64,000 bases of DNA, taken from positions 1,302,001-1,366,000 of the forward strand of contig NC_031674.1 of assembly GCF_001640025.1 (NCBI RefSeq), given 5' to 3'. This document shows positions 42,610 through 52,759 of the stretch, piece by piece. The notes below the pieces were generated by a model. It was not told where the DNA came from, ran no database searches, and saw nothing but the letters and a program-made list of their open reading frames with translations. Source of the stretch: Sugiyamaella lignohabitans (lineage: Eukaryota > Ascomycota > Dipodascomycetes > Dipodascales > Trichomonascaceae). Within the stretch, counting starts at the first letter, position 1, and every line of letters begins with the position of its first letter. The translations under genes were made by a program, and so were the position numbers.

Positions 42610-43605
42610 ATGACTCTACAAGTACAACAAGCGTTGGTTCTGCAAGAAAAAAAAGGGCAGTTGGTGCTAATAGATAACTGGCCCAAACAAAAGCCTGCCA
42701 AGGGCGAGATCCTGATCCAAAATGTATGTGTAGGATTAAACCCTATAGACTGGAAGAGTATTGTGTATGATTTCGGAGTGCACAGTCTACCATGGATCAA
42801 CGGTAGGGAAACAGCAGGATATGTGGTTGAAATTGGTGAAGAGGTTCAAGGGTTTAAAATTGGCGACAGAGTTTTTGCACCGAGTACGAATTACCGAGAT
42901 ATCAGAACATCGACTTTTCAGACATATTCAATAGCAGCGGCAGAGAATGTCGGACTGATACCTGACTTTATCACGTTTGACCAGGCCGCTGCCATTGGTG
43001 TGGGCTTGGTTACGAGCGGAACAGCAATTTACGACTCATTGAAAATAAGTATGGAGCCCAATAGTGCCAATAGTGATAAATGGATTTTGGTATGGGGTGG
43101 GTCGAGTATCGTTGGTATCTTCACTATCCAATTAGCAAAATATGCCGGATTCAAAGTAGCCGCAGTAGCCAGTATGAGCAATAGACAGTATCTTCGGAGC
43201 ATCGGTGCAGACATAATTTTTGACAGGTACGATCCTGTCACATCGAGTCAATATGCCAAAACGCTAGGTATATCATATGCAATTGACTGCGTAGGAGCAG
43301 AGACAGCAACATATGCTCTACAGACATTAGTACCAAACGGAGAGCTCGTGGCTATAGTGAAAGCACCCAGACAAGTTCCACCTGGTATAACAGTTCATTC
43401 GGTATTACTGAAAAAGTTCCATGAAGACTTGGTATATGGGAACAAACTAATCACATTCACTAGTCAATTGCTACACACGAAACAGATTATTCCTCCTCGG
43501 GTAGAGAAACTAGTTGGTGGGCTAGAGAAGATCCCACATGGGTTAGATAAACTAAGCTCCAATTTAGTAAGCGGTAGGCGCATTGTAGTCAGTTTAAGTG
43601 AATAA
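42610..43605 (+). CDS. MDR-superfamily NADPH-type oxidoreductase (toxD/enoyl-reductase-like)
   Basis: A 331-residue zinc-less medium-chain reductase. It has the MDR N-terminal domain (VGLNPIDWKSIVYDFG, GRETAGYVVEIGEEVQGFKIGDRVF), a Rossmann segment with WGGSSIVGIFTIQLAKYAG, and a C-terminal substrate-binding part. The zinc-ligand residues of alcohol dehydrogenases are missing. The closest known group is the toxD, YCR102C and YLR460C set of yeast and fungal quinone or enoyl reductases. Substrate unknown. Intronless and divergent from the FMN monooxygenase. Confidence 0.87.
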   Translation: MTLQVQQALVLQEKKGQLVLIDNWPKQKPAKGEILIQNVCVGLNPIDWKSIVYDFGVHSLPWINGRETAGYVVEIGEEVQGFKIGDRVFAPSTNYRDIRTSTFQTYSIAAAENVGLIPDFITFDQAAAIGVGLVTSGTAIYDSLKISMEPNSANSDKWILVWGGSSIVGIFTIQLAKYAGFKVAAVASMSNRQYLRSIGADIIFDRYDPVTSSQYAKTLGISYAIDCVGAETATYALQTLVPNGELVAIVKAPRQVPPGITVHSVLLKKFHEDLVYGNKLITFTSQLLHTKQIIPPRVEKLVGGLEKIPHGLDKLSSNLVSGRRIVVSLSE

Positions 43606-44136
43606 TTAAAATAAGGTTTTAGTGATGATGCGAGGTACGGTTAGCTTGACAGACAGGTTTAGAGATCGACGACATGAATAATGCACCCCTTAATAAGAAT
43701 ACAACTGACATTGTGGACATGTCGGCAAACCGAACACAAGATGAACGTACGGAATATGAATAATGAATGCATTAGTGTGCCAGGTATTTACAATTGTTGC
43801 ATATTTTTAGAGCCATTGAGCCACTTTTGCTATTAATAAAAGTGCCGAACAAGATCGGTTGAGTTGGATAATTTCTTAGCCGAACCTATACGTTAGGTCT
43901 TCTACTATTGTCTGCATGCTGATTAGACATTGCGTCAAGGGCTTTGCATGTGGGTGTCGGTCAGTTGGCTGAATTACCCCACTCATCCCACGTTATCAGG
44001 GGGAGGGGTTAAAATACAGCTCAAAATATCCTGAAAAATGTCTCTATCTCATTATTTTTTTAACGTATCAATCTATTCTTGGATCAATCGATACAATATT
44101 GCAACAAATTTTTTAATTGAGACTTGATAATTAAAC
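43606..44136. other. Intergenic region upstream of the beta-lactamase-fold gene
   Basis: 531 bp with no supported gene. The last 150 bp are AT-rich with T runs, a typical yeast promoter. Nothing else seen. Confidence 0.45.
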
Positions 44137-45597
44137 ATGGCCTCGCTTCTTCCTAGAAAGTCTGCCAAATCACTGGGCTTGAACGAGTCAGCAATCATCA
44201 AGTTGGTGGATGAACTTGAGCGGAATGGTGTCAATTCCTATATCATTGCTCACAATGGTGAAGTTGTCAGTGAGGGATACTGGGATCCATTTGTTCCAGA
44301 TCTTACTCATCAAGTAAACTCTGTCACGAAGACCTATGCTTCTCTGGCAATTGGTATTGCTGCTGATGAGGGTCTGTTGACAATTGACGACTATGTACTG
44401 TCATTTTTCCCTGATAGACTACCAGCTGGTCCTTGTGACAACATGAAGAAGCTCAAGATTAGACATTTGTTGACTATGACTGTTGGTCATGATGAACAGA
44501 TTGAAATGTACTGGACTGTTTCGAAGCTATTGCCAGAAGACCGTAACAACGGTAAAGACTTTCTTCAACACTTCTTGACTTCATATATTGCCTATGAGCC
44601 AGGTACCAAGTTCCTTTACAACACTCCTGGAAGTTACATGTTGGGTGCTATTTTGAAGCAAGTAACTGGTAAGACACTTGTTGAGTACCTTCAACCTCGT
44701 TTGTTTGAGCCACTTGGCATGAAGAACATTTACGCCGAGACTGATGCCAACGGATTAAATGCCAGTGGATGGGGTTTCCAATTGACCACTGAAGACCTTG
44801 CCAAGCTTGGTTTACTTTTACTCAACAAGGGTAAATGGAATGGAAAGCAGCTTGTTTCAGAAAAGTACATTGAACAGGCCACTTCGAAGCAAACTGAGAC
44901 TAACTTGTCCCCTCCTAGCCAATGGGGTGTTGGATATGGATTCCAATTGTGGAGATGCAATGACGGTAAGAGTTTCAGAGCCGACGGATTGTACGGTCAG
45001 TTCTCAGTCGTGACTCCTCACCTCAACAGCGTTGTAGCAGTTACCAGTGCTAGTGATAATACTGGTGCCATTCTCGATGCTATTCTTAGTTCTGTCAACG
45101 AACTGTTTGGCGAGAAGTCGAAGGGAAGTCTCGGTGTTGACAAGCTTCAAGTTTCCTCCCTTGAAGAGAAAAACAAGAGTTTGCAGATCAAGCTAACCAA
45201 AGGCCAGCCTCTGTCGAGCTACTCGATTCAATCTAAGGAGAAATACAGACTGGCTAATAATCCACTTGGCTTAAGCTCCTTCACTCTTGACCTGGCTGCC
45301 AGTAAGCTCATTGTGGGACGCAAGGGCAAAGAAGCTGTAATCACCATCGGCGAAGGCAAATGGATTCGAAACAAGAACGGAGAGGATCTCATCGGACGAG
45401 CCGACTTCTTCGGTGACACTGCTGCCACTGGAGCTATTGTTGACGGCCAGGTATTGATCCAAGTCGCTCATTTGAAGACAAACTACACAGACACCTTGAA
45501 ATTCAAGACAAACGGTTACAATCTCGTCGGCAACCTGAAGAGAGTTGCCTGGGTAAGCCCTGTCGACTTCGAACTGATTGGTGTTAGAATTGATTAG
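44137..45597 (+). CDS. Beta-lactamase-fold serine hydrolase (class C related, esterase-like)
   Basis: A 486-residue soluble enzyme of the beta-lactamase/DD-peptidase family. The catalytic SxxK is SVTK (Ser62, Lys65) and the second motif is YNTPGSYMLG (Tyr161), followed by the typical LKQVTGKTLVEYLQPRLFEPLGM segment and GWGFQLTTEDLAKLGLLLLN. No signal peptide is visible. In eukaryotes such proteins are usually esterases or amidases rather than antibiotic-resistance enzymes. The C-terminal 120 residues form an extra domain of beta-strand character, as in bacterial serine hydrolases. Intronless; likely acquired from bacteria at some time, though codon use looks native. A foldback element follows its stop codon. 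Confidence 0.88.
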   Translation: MASLLPRKSAKSLGLNESAIIKLVDELERNGVNSYIIAHNGEVVSEGYWDPFVPDLTHQVNSVTKTYASLAIGIAADEGLLTIDDYVLSFFPDRLPAGPCDNMKKLKIRHLLTMTVGHDEQIEMYWTVSKLLPEDRNNGKDFLQHFLTSYIAYEPGTKFLYNTPGSYMLGAILKQVTGKTLVEYLQPRLFEPLGMKNIYAETDANGLNASGWGFQLTTEDLAKLGLLLLNKGKWNGKQLVSEKYIEQATSKQTETNLSPPSQWGVGYGFQLWRCNDGKSFRADGLYGQFSVVTPHLNSVVAVTSASDNTGAILDAILSSVNELFGEKSKGSLGVDKLQVSSLEEKNKSLQIKLTKGQPLSSYSIQSKEKYRLANNPLGLSSFTLDLAASKLIVGRKGKEAVITIGEGKWIRNKNGEDLIGRADFFGDTAATGAIVDGQVLIQVAHLKTNYTDTLKFKTNGYNLVGNLKRVAWVSPVDFELIGVRID

Positions 45598-45633
45598 CTA
45601 CACATAGGAATATAAAGTTGATTGATCTGTCTT

Positions 45634-45769
45634 GCCTCCGGCAGCTGGGGCTCCGCCCCAGACCCCGCTGCTCCTCTCGCTGCGCTCGAGTCGTTTCTTC
45701 ACCGGTCCTAGCAATCTCATGCGTAGCACGAGCTATGGGGTCTGGGGCGGAGCCCCTGCCGCCGGAGGC
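45634..45769 (+). repeat. GC-rich foldback element, full copy 4 (between convergent genes)
   Basis: A 136-bp copy between the hydrolase stop (45597) and the MFS transporter stop (45834). The arms are intact except for single changes (GGCAGCTGG, CCCCTGCC). The right hairpin has decayed: CTCATGCGTAGCACGAG instead of CTCCTGCGAAGCAGGAG. The left hairpin CTCTCGCTGCGCTCGAG is intact. Confidence 0.9.
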
Positions 45770-45833
45770 ATAGAGGTTGGCAAAAAACAAGTATATTGGG
45801 TGCTATATATACATTACAAAAACAACAAGAGCT

Positions 45834-47471
45834 CTATGCTACGAACTTGGTGGAAGGCTCGAAGGGCAGGATGATGGAACACAACGAGATACCTCCGAAC
45901 ATAGCAGCGGCAATAAATAGGGGGGCTACAGTGTTGACACCAGCAACTCCGGCAATGACGTTGGCAATGATGTTACACACACGATTGACGGCGACAAAGA
46001 GACCGTAGCCAGTCACTCGGGAGTGGGTGGGCAGCAGCTCGGGGGTGATTCCGTATAAAGCAGCGAAAAACATGTTCTCGACAGCAGATATGATGGAAGA
46101 CACAGCCAGGTTCTGAGTAGGTGTCTTGATCTGGGTGTAAGCGAACAAAAAGACCATGGTCAGCAGCGAACTAATGACCATGGTACCTTTTCTACGAATG
46201 TAGGGAGTGTTCATCAGGGGCCAGGCAAGAAGAGGTCCGACGAACACACAAACGTTCGAAATAGCATAGTTTCTCCAAGTAATGTAGTTAGAAGCAACAG
46301 TGTTGTCTTGGTAGCCACGTGTCTTAAGGTAGTAAGGACGGAAAATAGAGTACAGAGGGTCACCCAAACCGATGAGAATCCAGATCATAAGCAGCAAACC
46401 GTTGGAGTAGATCAGCTTCTTACTGACGAACAAACCTCGGACGTGCTTGAACATTCTGGTGATGGAAAAGCGGCTCTGGTCCATTTCACTGCGGTCAATT
46501 CTGCCGACAGAAGTTAATTGCTCCAAAGTGAGACTCATGGGTCGGTTGTACTTGAGAGCGATTTTATTCAGAATCTCCCAAGCTTCTTCGTCTCTTTCTT
46601 GAGTGATCAACCACTTAGGGGTCTGAACCATACGGATTAGTACAACTCTCAAAACAGCGAGAACGAACATGAAAGCACCAACAGTGTAGTAAAGATATCT
46701 CCAGCCCATGTTATTAGCATTGGTACAGTTCGAGGCATCAGGACATGAATAATCCGACATGAATGCCCAAGCAAACATACCAGAAATGAAGTAACCGAGA
46801 CCCCAGGTATTGGCCATCAAGGTAACATAATGAGCTTTGTAACTTGGCAAGAATTCGAAAAGCGAACTCGAGTCAAGAGCATAGTTTCCACCAGCACCGG
46901 CAGACGAAATAGCTACCATAGCAGTGAAAGACAAGAAAGTAGGCATAGCTCCGGCAATAATACCGAAAATAGCACACACGAACAACGAAGTATTGAAGGC
47001 CAAACGTCTTCCAATGGCATCAGCACCCAAACCCCACACCACAGCACCTGCAAGCAGACCAGTAGACATGGCGGTAGAAACACCAGGCATCATATCGTTT
47101 TCTCTGTTGAACTGAAGATTCACCTGAGGCTGGACAATTGAAGCCATGACGACAATGGCGGAATCAGCCATATAACCGAACGAGTTGAGAATCAGCACTT
47201 TCCAGTGGAACCAGGTCATGCCAATTTCATCAAGAGCATCTTGAATTAGCGCTTGTTTGCGATAAAGAATATAATCGGTTGTAACAATACCGAAAAGATC
47301 ATTAGATCTCTCAGTCATGGTGTCATCGAGTTCTAGCGTCACATGGTTGATGGTCTTTTCAGGATCAACTCCAACACCAGATCCAGTGCCAGAAGAGTTG
47401 TCAAACTCATGTCTTTCAATTTCACTATTATGAGCAGTTTTATCCATTGTGATATTTGTTTCAAGACTCAA
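45834..47471 (-). CDS. MFS transporter (sugar/SV2-like branch), substrate unknown
   Basis: A 545-residue membrane protein with 12 predicted helices, a hydrophilic N-terminal tail of about 80 residues, and a cytosolic loop between TM6 and TM7. The MFS signature follows TM2 (GLGADAIGRRLAFNTSLF), and the SP-family segment MVQTPKWLITQERDEEAWEIL appears after TM6. It resembles phosphate- or organic-acid-type transporters of fungi, but the substrate is not evident. Intronless. It closes the accessory block and converges on the hydrolase gene; import of a substrate for the neighbouring enzymes is possible but unproven. Confidence 0.88.
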   Translation of the reverse strand: MSLETNITMDKTAHNSEIERHEFDNSSGTGSGVGVDPEKTINHVTLELDDTMTERSNDLFGIVTTDYILYRKQALIQDALDEIGMTWFHWKVLILNSFGYMADSAIVVMASIVQPQVNLQFNRENDMMPGVSTAMSTGLLAGAVVWGLGADAIGRRLAFNTSLFVCAIFGIIAGAMPTFLSFTAMVAISSAGAGGNYALDSSSLFEFLPSYKAHYVTLMANTWGLGYFISGMFAWAFMSDYSCPDASNCTNANNMGWRYLYYTVGAFMFVLAVLRVVLIRMVQTPKWLITQERDEEAWEILNKIALKYNRPMSLTLEQLTSVGRIDRSEMDQSRFSITRMFKHVRGLFVSKKLIYSNGLLLMIWILIGLGDPLYSIFRPYYLKTRGYQDNTVASNYITWRNYAISNVCVFVGPLLAWPLMNTPYIRRKGTMVISSLLTMVFLFAYTQIKTPTQNLAVSSIISAVENMFFAALYGITPELLPTHSRVTGYGLFVAVNRVCNIIANVIAGVAGVNTVAPLFIAAAMFGGISLCSIILPFEPSTKFVA

Positions 47472-48570
47472 TTATGAATTTTTCAAAATGAACAAATCCA
47501 AATAAGGTCTAGTAGAATACTCCAAAAGAGGATACAGATAAACAACCTGATGAACTAAACTAACGAATCAAACGAAATCAGAGTCGGGTAAAATCCACAG
47601 AATCGAATTAATCAAATCAAAGGAATGCCAATAAGTTGCAAATTATATGGTCGTAAACCTTATAGTACCAATAGATTTTAATGAGCAAGTAAGTCAAAAA
47701 AGAAACCAATAGTAAGCACTGATACTAGTGCAAACTTTGTCTATAAATAAAACGTGAATCAATAAGTCCACAATAATTTAAGCTCTGAACTGACTTGGTT
47801 CAGAACACACAGCTCTCAGGTCTATTTAACAAACCGTGGATCATGTCTTATATTTATAGCCAAATGTTGAGCTCCTGTCGTAAACCGGTGATTGTCAGAA
47901 ATACTACGGCATAGGCGATCAATTACTGAGTTAAGACATATCTCATAGCTGACTTGAATTTAGATTAAGAACTGCAGGCAGATATACCCAAACGCTGAAA
48001 AGGGCAAACCCAGGGTACCATCGCGGCGTCTTCTTGATTCACGTGCTAGGCAACGACGAATGGTTATCATCAGAAAAAATGAGGGGGATTTACTGAACTG
48101 GGAGATAACCCTCGATTGCGCGTTTTAGTCCTTCCGATCTCACGTGAGTCAAGTACCTACGAATGATGTGGATATGTGCAAGTGTTTGTTTAGAAGAGTC
48201 CTGTTGGTTGAAAACTGTGACCTCGTTACTGGGCAGACGGCATCAAATGCCCCTACTGCCAGCAGCACCATCTGGACTAGCGGTACCGTGTAACGGCGGA
48301 GCATCAATCTCAGCATGCTAGAAATCCTGCTGGACTACTGCACACTAACGGAATAACTCCGTTAGAAACTCGCTTCCATGTGGTCCACTGCATCGTAAAC
48401 AGTCAGATCCTTGCTCATGGTAGCTATTACAGCCAATCTAAGGTCGTCTTCTACATCTGCGGAACTGAAACCACCCGCTACATCTCTACATACTAACATA
48501 CATGCGTGCGTTTTTCTTTGCTTGTGAAAGTTAGGACGTTCTGGTGGGTGGTCTCTGGAGAGAAACAATA

Positions 48571-48623
48571 CCTCCGGCGGCTGGGGCTCCGCCCCAGACC
48601 CCGTTGCTCCTGCTTTGCAGGAG
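48571..48623 (-). repeat. Half copy of the GC-rich foldback element (right half, inverted)
   Basis: A 53-bp unit from CCTCCGGCGGCTGGGGCTCC to the hairpin CTCCTGCTTTGCAGGAG, matching the reverse complement of the right half of full copies; nothing of the left half follows. Confidence 0.85.
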
Positions 48624-49002
48624 ATTGTTAGGATTTTCGATGTATCGTGTTCAACGGCGGTGTAGGAGAAGGATGTTGGTGTGGGGAAATGATTCGGTGG
48701 ACATTGCTTTTACCCTCTGCGCCTTTTAAACTCTAATTTGCAGCTTGAATTTTAACCGTAATCACAATAGACAAAATTTTATGTTCGCAGCGGCAAAGAC
48801 TCGGTAGAATAGGAGTCAACTTTCCCCTGAATTTATTTCTGTTGAGTCGTCTTTTCGATTGCTCGAAAGAGTTGGTCAAAAAAGCGATTTTCCGCTTATC
48901 ATTGCTTATTCCAGTTAATTTTTCACCAACTCGACTAGTATGGTTGAGGGGAGGATCGGCGCTGCAACCGTGAAAAAAAAAGTTTTCATGTGACAATTCA
49001 AG

Positions 49003-49161
49003 CTAGTCTATCATTACATCATCCAGCGGGCTCCTAAAACTAACACCACCGATAGCACGACCAGCACCCGACACATGTGCTTCTGGGTCTAATACAACTG
49101 GATAGACTAATCTACCCGCAACTTGTTGCAGTAGTTTCAGTCTTTCTAGTGCTCGTTTCAT
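49003..49161 (-). CDS. Possible 52-residue protein, unrecognised
   Basis: A minus-strand frame from ATG 49161 to TAG 49003 encoding MKRALERLKLLQQVAGRLVY, then a Gly-rich stretch (SGAGRAIGGVSFRSPL), ending DDVMID. I do not recognise it. The composition looks protein-like (a basic amphipathic start, then a Gly/Ala-rich motif), but codon choice is not biased and no clear promoter is seen. It may be an exon or chance. Confidence 0.25.
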   Translation of the reverse strand: MKRALERLKLLQQVAGRLVYPVVLDPEAHVSGAGRAIGGVSFRSPLDDVMID

Positions 49162-50598
49162 GGCTTTTTAGTGGAGCTTAATTTTTCCGCGCTTATCAGC
49201 TGGTGATATCAGCTGGTGAAATTTTGTACGAGATTTGCCATTCTATGATATATTCGTCGTATCTACTGCTACTGCTGGATGTTTCAGAGGTTAATATGTT
49301 ATATGGCTCCGATCTCGCACTCAAACCGGGATATCTGTGAGATGAAAATATTGGTTGTATGTATATAGATTAGTGGTTAGCTTACCGTATTTCGTTATCA
49401 TTCGACGACGTTATTCACGTGTCTAGTAGTGCTCTCTCTATGATGCTATAGTTTTGGGGGCTCTTCTGGGTAATTTGATCTTCATAGTATTTAGAGACGT
49501 GAAGCAGCGTGAGGAGATAGATAAATAGGCACATGTATTTAGAGTATTGCCGCATATATTGGGAACATCAAAATGAAGGTGCTATCTGTCAAAGTACAAC
49601 ATGCTATATATTTTACTACGCAGTTTTCGTATAAGTTATCGAATGTAATTAGCTGCTGAAATTTATCAGAACTTTAATTTTATTTCGGTTCCGGAGCCAA
49701 ATCTAATCTACAAACCTCACAGAGGAGGAGAGAACTGATAATTATTAGTTACAGCTTATTTTTCTAAGAGAAGCAGATGACAGGGCGAATCTTAAGTACA
49801 TTGTCCTGTTAATAGGAAACTTAAGCCCAGCTCATTGTGTTTAAACTCCATATGCCCTTATCTTTATGAACGGCTTTCCTCTCGTCTGCTGCTAGCCGTC
49901 AGAGATGAGACGATAGCGATAGCTACCATTAACCGGCTTAGAACACAGAACCAGAACAATAGTTCCGGATTGAAAACCATTTTTTCAAACATAGACCAAT
50001 CAATACTTTATCAATCTTGCGAATGACTATATTTCTAACATAACGGTGATATGCACTCTAATCTTGCAGGAACCTGCCTAATCTAACGTATATTGAACTT
50101 AACTAGCCACAAGTGGAATTCAACTGCCTCCTTTTCAATTTTGAACTTTGTTACTGTTGCAGGAAGTGGTAATGGCTAATTTATAGCTCGAGAAAAAAAG
50201 CAATGGATGAGTTCTTATTAATGAATGTTGACACGAACCTCGTAACCAGGAAGTTGAAGTAGCGGAAGAAGTCTTCGAGGAATCAAAATGTTGCACAAGA
50301 GAGTCATATAAAATGTTCAAGGGGACCCACAAATACGGCATATACAGACAAAGTTCATACCAATAGCATGCTTATGCGAATGTCGGCAGTTTTGTTTCGG
50401 CTCTCAAGACAGTTGACCAGGACATAACCACATCAAAGCATCATTCAAATATCCAGCACCACCGCCCACGACGCTTTCTGTGCCTGCCACGAGCATCTCT
50501 TAGGAGCCTTTCCTGAAAAAAAATTATCTACCACTACATTAATCTACTTTCTATAAAAGCAATGGGTAGCTAAATAAGAAAACATTTAAAAAAATTAA

Positions 50599-50685
50599 AG
50601 CTCGTGCCCGGATTCGAACCGGGAACCTAAAGATGTTTGAATTTAAGAATTGCAATCTCACGCGCTACCGTTACGCCACACGAGC
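50599..50685 (-). tRNA. tRNA-Cys(GCA) with a short intron
   Basis: An 87-nt gene: acceptor GCTCGTG pairs with CACGAGC, D-arm GCGTAACGGTAGCGC, anticodon stem TGAGA with loop TTGCAA (GCA at 50651-50653), T-arm CCCGG-TTCGAAT-CCGGG, discriminator T. Read without an intron the variable loop would be about 20 nt, wrong for Cys; removing 15 nt after position 37 (50635..50649) leaves a normal 72-nt tRNA. Downstream on the minus strand is TTTAATTTTTTT, serving as terminator. The boxes GGCGTAACGG and GGTTCGAATCC are good A and B boxes. Confidence 0.92.
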
Positions 50686-50890
50686 TCTCATTGTCCAGTT
50701 GAGTTCTGGCATACACATAGTTTGTAACACCAAGTTCAAATAACCTCAGAAAACCTCCTATTTTTCGCCAATCACTTCATTTCACTTACTTCGATCCTCG
50801 TAGAACCCTCAAATACGATTTCAGCCTCAAACATTGACCATGTGGGTTCGACTTACTACATGTGGTTCATGCGCATAGGGGTCCAGACCA

Positions 50891-51026
50891 GCCTCCGGCG
50901 GCTGGGGCTCCGCCCCAGACCCCTCTGCTCCTCTCGCTCCGCTCGAGTCGTTACGTCGACGGTCCCAGCAATCTCCTGCGAAGCAGGAGCAACAGGGTCT
51001 GGGGCGGAGCCCCAGCCGCCGGAGGC
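50891..51026 (+). repeat. GC-rich foldback element, full copy 5 (upstream of dynamitin)
   Basis: A 136-bp copy with intact arms and both hairpins (CTCTCGCTCCGCTCGAG, CTCCTGCGAAGCAGGAG) and a spacer of about 25 nt (TCGTTACGTCGACGGTCCCA onward). It ends 102 bp before the JNM1-type start codon, so it lies in or just upstream of that gene's promoter, and about 200 bp from the 5' end of tRNA-Cys. Confidence 0.92.
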
Positions 51027-51128
51027 AAAACCTCCTGGAGAGAGTCTGATGTTCAGCCGTATTATTGATAAATTCATGCTGGAGCGCGTGAACGCGAGCG
51101 CTTTCTTATTGCTGGGGTATTTGAAAAA

Positions 51129-52343
51129 ATGTCTGTCAAATATTCGGGGCTCCCTGATATTGATCTGTCATCCAATGAGGTTTATGAGACTCCGGATCCG
51201 GTGCAGTTGAGTGCATCGGCTGCTGTAATTGAACAGGAGAATGAGGATATTAACCAGGGAAGCACATCTCTAGCGCAGGCTAAGGACAAGTTTGCTACTA
51301 AAGAAGTTTATACAGAAGATGATATCGACTTCTCACCAAGCATTGGGGTCATTGATAAGTCATCGTATAAAACACGATCTGTCAGCGAAACTCTGGAAAT
51401 GAGAATAATCAGGCTGAAGAGGGAAGTGGCCGAAGTACAGGCAGAGATGGAACGGGATCCAATTCAACCAAAAATTGCAAAGGACGATGTTGCTACCCTC
51501 GAAGATATTCTTAAAAAGCTGGGTGTGAGAAATTCTGATCCTAGTAGTGCTGTCCAACTTTACAATAAGCTAGGAGAACAGCCTACTGGAGATTCTACGA
51601 AACCAGACAATGGGGACCAAGAGAAAGATTCTAGTAGTGCTGCTTCTGCGGCTGTATTAAAGAATCCCAAATCTTCAGGGACAACTACTGAGGCAACGAC
51701 ATCTGTGGTTCAAAAATATATTGAGCGAATTGCACAGCTCGAGTCACGATTATCGGCATTAGAAAGCAAACTTGGACCAGACGCATCGCTATCCTCGACC
51801 CCATCACCCAAGCCGATTCTCGTAACAGTCGACGATATTCGACGTAAAATCAGTCTTTTCTCTAATGACCCTAAAGCCATCCAAAAGACGACTAATAACC
51901 TCAAAGAATTGACGACGCTAATAGATACTCTGAAGAGTCAGATTTCTGGACCACGTCAATTAACAACAACTGCATCTCTTTCATCTGTCAATAACGCAAT
52001 ATCCAACATTATATCCCCCAACGCATCAACTCCTACGCTGACTTCTGAACTGAAGATTAGCGCTTTGTATAGTAAAGTGGCCATAATAGATTCTTATGGC
52101 TCGATTATTCCCAGGATTCTTGCTCGTCTACAAAGTCTTCAGGGAATTCATACCGACGCATCAAATTCACTAGCTCGCCTGAAGGATATTGACAATACCA
52201 TTTCACTTATGCATACTGAAATATCTCAATGGCGGCAGTCAATTGTCTCACTAGAAACCAAACTGGCCCAATTTGACGCCCAGTCTGCTGAGAACAGAGC
52301 TCAGGTGCAAAAATGGCTTTCGTCCCTAGAAGAAAAGAGTTGA
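51129..52343 (+). CDS. JNM1: Dynamitin (dynactin subunit 2 / Jnm1 family)
   Basis: A 404-residue subunit of dynactin, the dynein activator that moves the spindle and nuclei. The N-terminus YSGLPDIDLSSNEVYETPD is the highly conserved dynamitin start that joins the Arp1 filament. The rest is mostly coiled coil: about 90-115, 195-220 (VVQKYIERIAQLESRLSALE), and the C-terminal third. Length and layout match DCTN2 better than the divergent Saccharomyces Jnm1. Intronless. A full foldback element lies 102 bp upstream and a half copy follows downstream. Confidence 0.9.
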   Translation: MSVKYSGLPDIDLSSNEVYETPDPVQLSASAAVIEQENEDINQGSTSLAQAKDKFATKEVYTEDDIDFSPSIGVIDKSSYKTRSVSETLEMRIIRLKREVAEVQAEMERDPIQPKIAKDDVATLEDILKKLGVRNSDPSSAVQLYNKLGEQPTGDSTKPDNGDQEKDSSSAASAAVLKNPKSSGTTTEATTSVVQKYIERIAQLESRLSALESKLGPDASLSSTPSPKPILVTVDDIRRKISLFSNDPKAIQKTTNNLKELTTLIDTLKSQISGPRQLTTTASLSSVNNAISNIISPNASTPTLTSELKISALYSKVAIIDSYGSIIPRILARLQSLQGIHTDASNSLARLKDIDNTISLMHTEISQWRQSIVSLETKLAQFDAQSAENRAQVQKWLSSLEEKS

Positions 52344-52759
52344 AATTCTCATAATAATTAATTTATTACTAATAATATAATTTATTAACCAGAGTTTTCA
52401 GTGGGGTTTGTGCTACATATCCCTCTGTGACTCTCTTATCAAATAACAATGCTTATCAACTGAACCTCAGATTCTTCTCACCGACCGCGACGTCCTCCAC
52501 TCGAGCGAAGCGAGAGGAGCCACGGGATCTGGGGCGGAGCCCCAGCCCACGGAGGCCAGGGTCGATTACCCCTGATTTTTCGGTTTTCGGCCTGCATGGG
52601 TGACCAGTTCGTGATCCACACGGCTGGTATGTAAGCATTTATGGCAGATACTGTCCGATTGTGGACTTATGAATTTACATTTACACAGTTATCAATTCTT
52701 ACCAATTCTTTGTTTATTTCTTATTATTATTTATCCAGCATAGCATTTTTGTTGAACCA
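52344..52759. other. Gap between JNM1 and SLH1 with a half foldback element
   Basis: 416 bp holding the JNM1 3' end, the half element at 52500..52556, and the AT-rich SLH1 promoter. No gene seen. Confidence 0.5.
52500..52556 (-). repeat. Half copy of the GC-rich foldback element (left half, inverted)
   Basis: A 57-bp unit starting in the hairpin CTCGAGCGAAGCGAGAGGAG and ending GGGGCGGAGCCCCAGCCCAC then GGAGGC. It equals the reverse complement of the left half of a full element; the spacer and right half are absent. Confidence 0.85.

Larger units (their letters stand above)
47472..50598. other. 3.1-kb gene-poor region between the MFS gene and tRNA-Cys
   Basis: Left end: promoter of the MFS gene. 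Further on are a half copy of the foldback element (48571..48623) and a possible 52-codon gene on the minus strand (49003..49161). Other open frames (48733-48996, 49835-50026, 50135-50341) lack recognisable features. No large gene or tRNA other than the one at the right edge. Confidence 0.5.

Noticed and set aside
45584..45874. Short open frames with PPAAGAPPQT-type peptides at several places (also near 14420, 14920, 21910, 50856)
   Set aside because: They arise from translation of the GC-rich foldback element in different frames; not genes.
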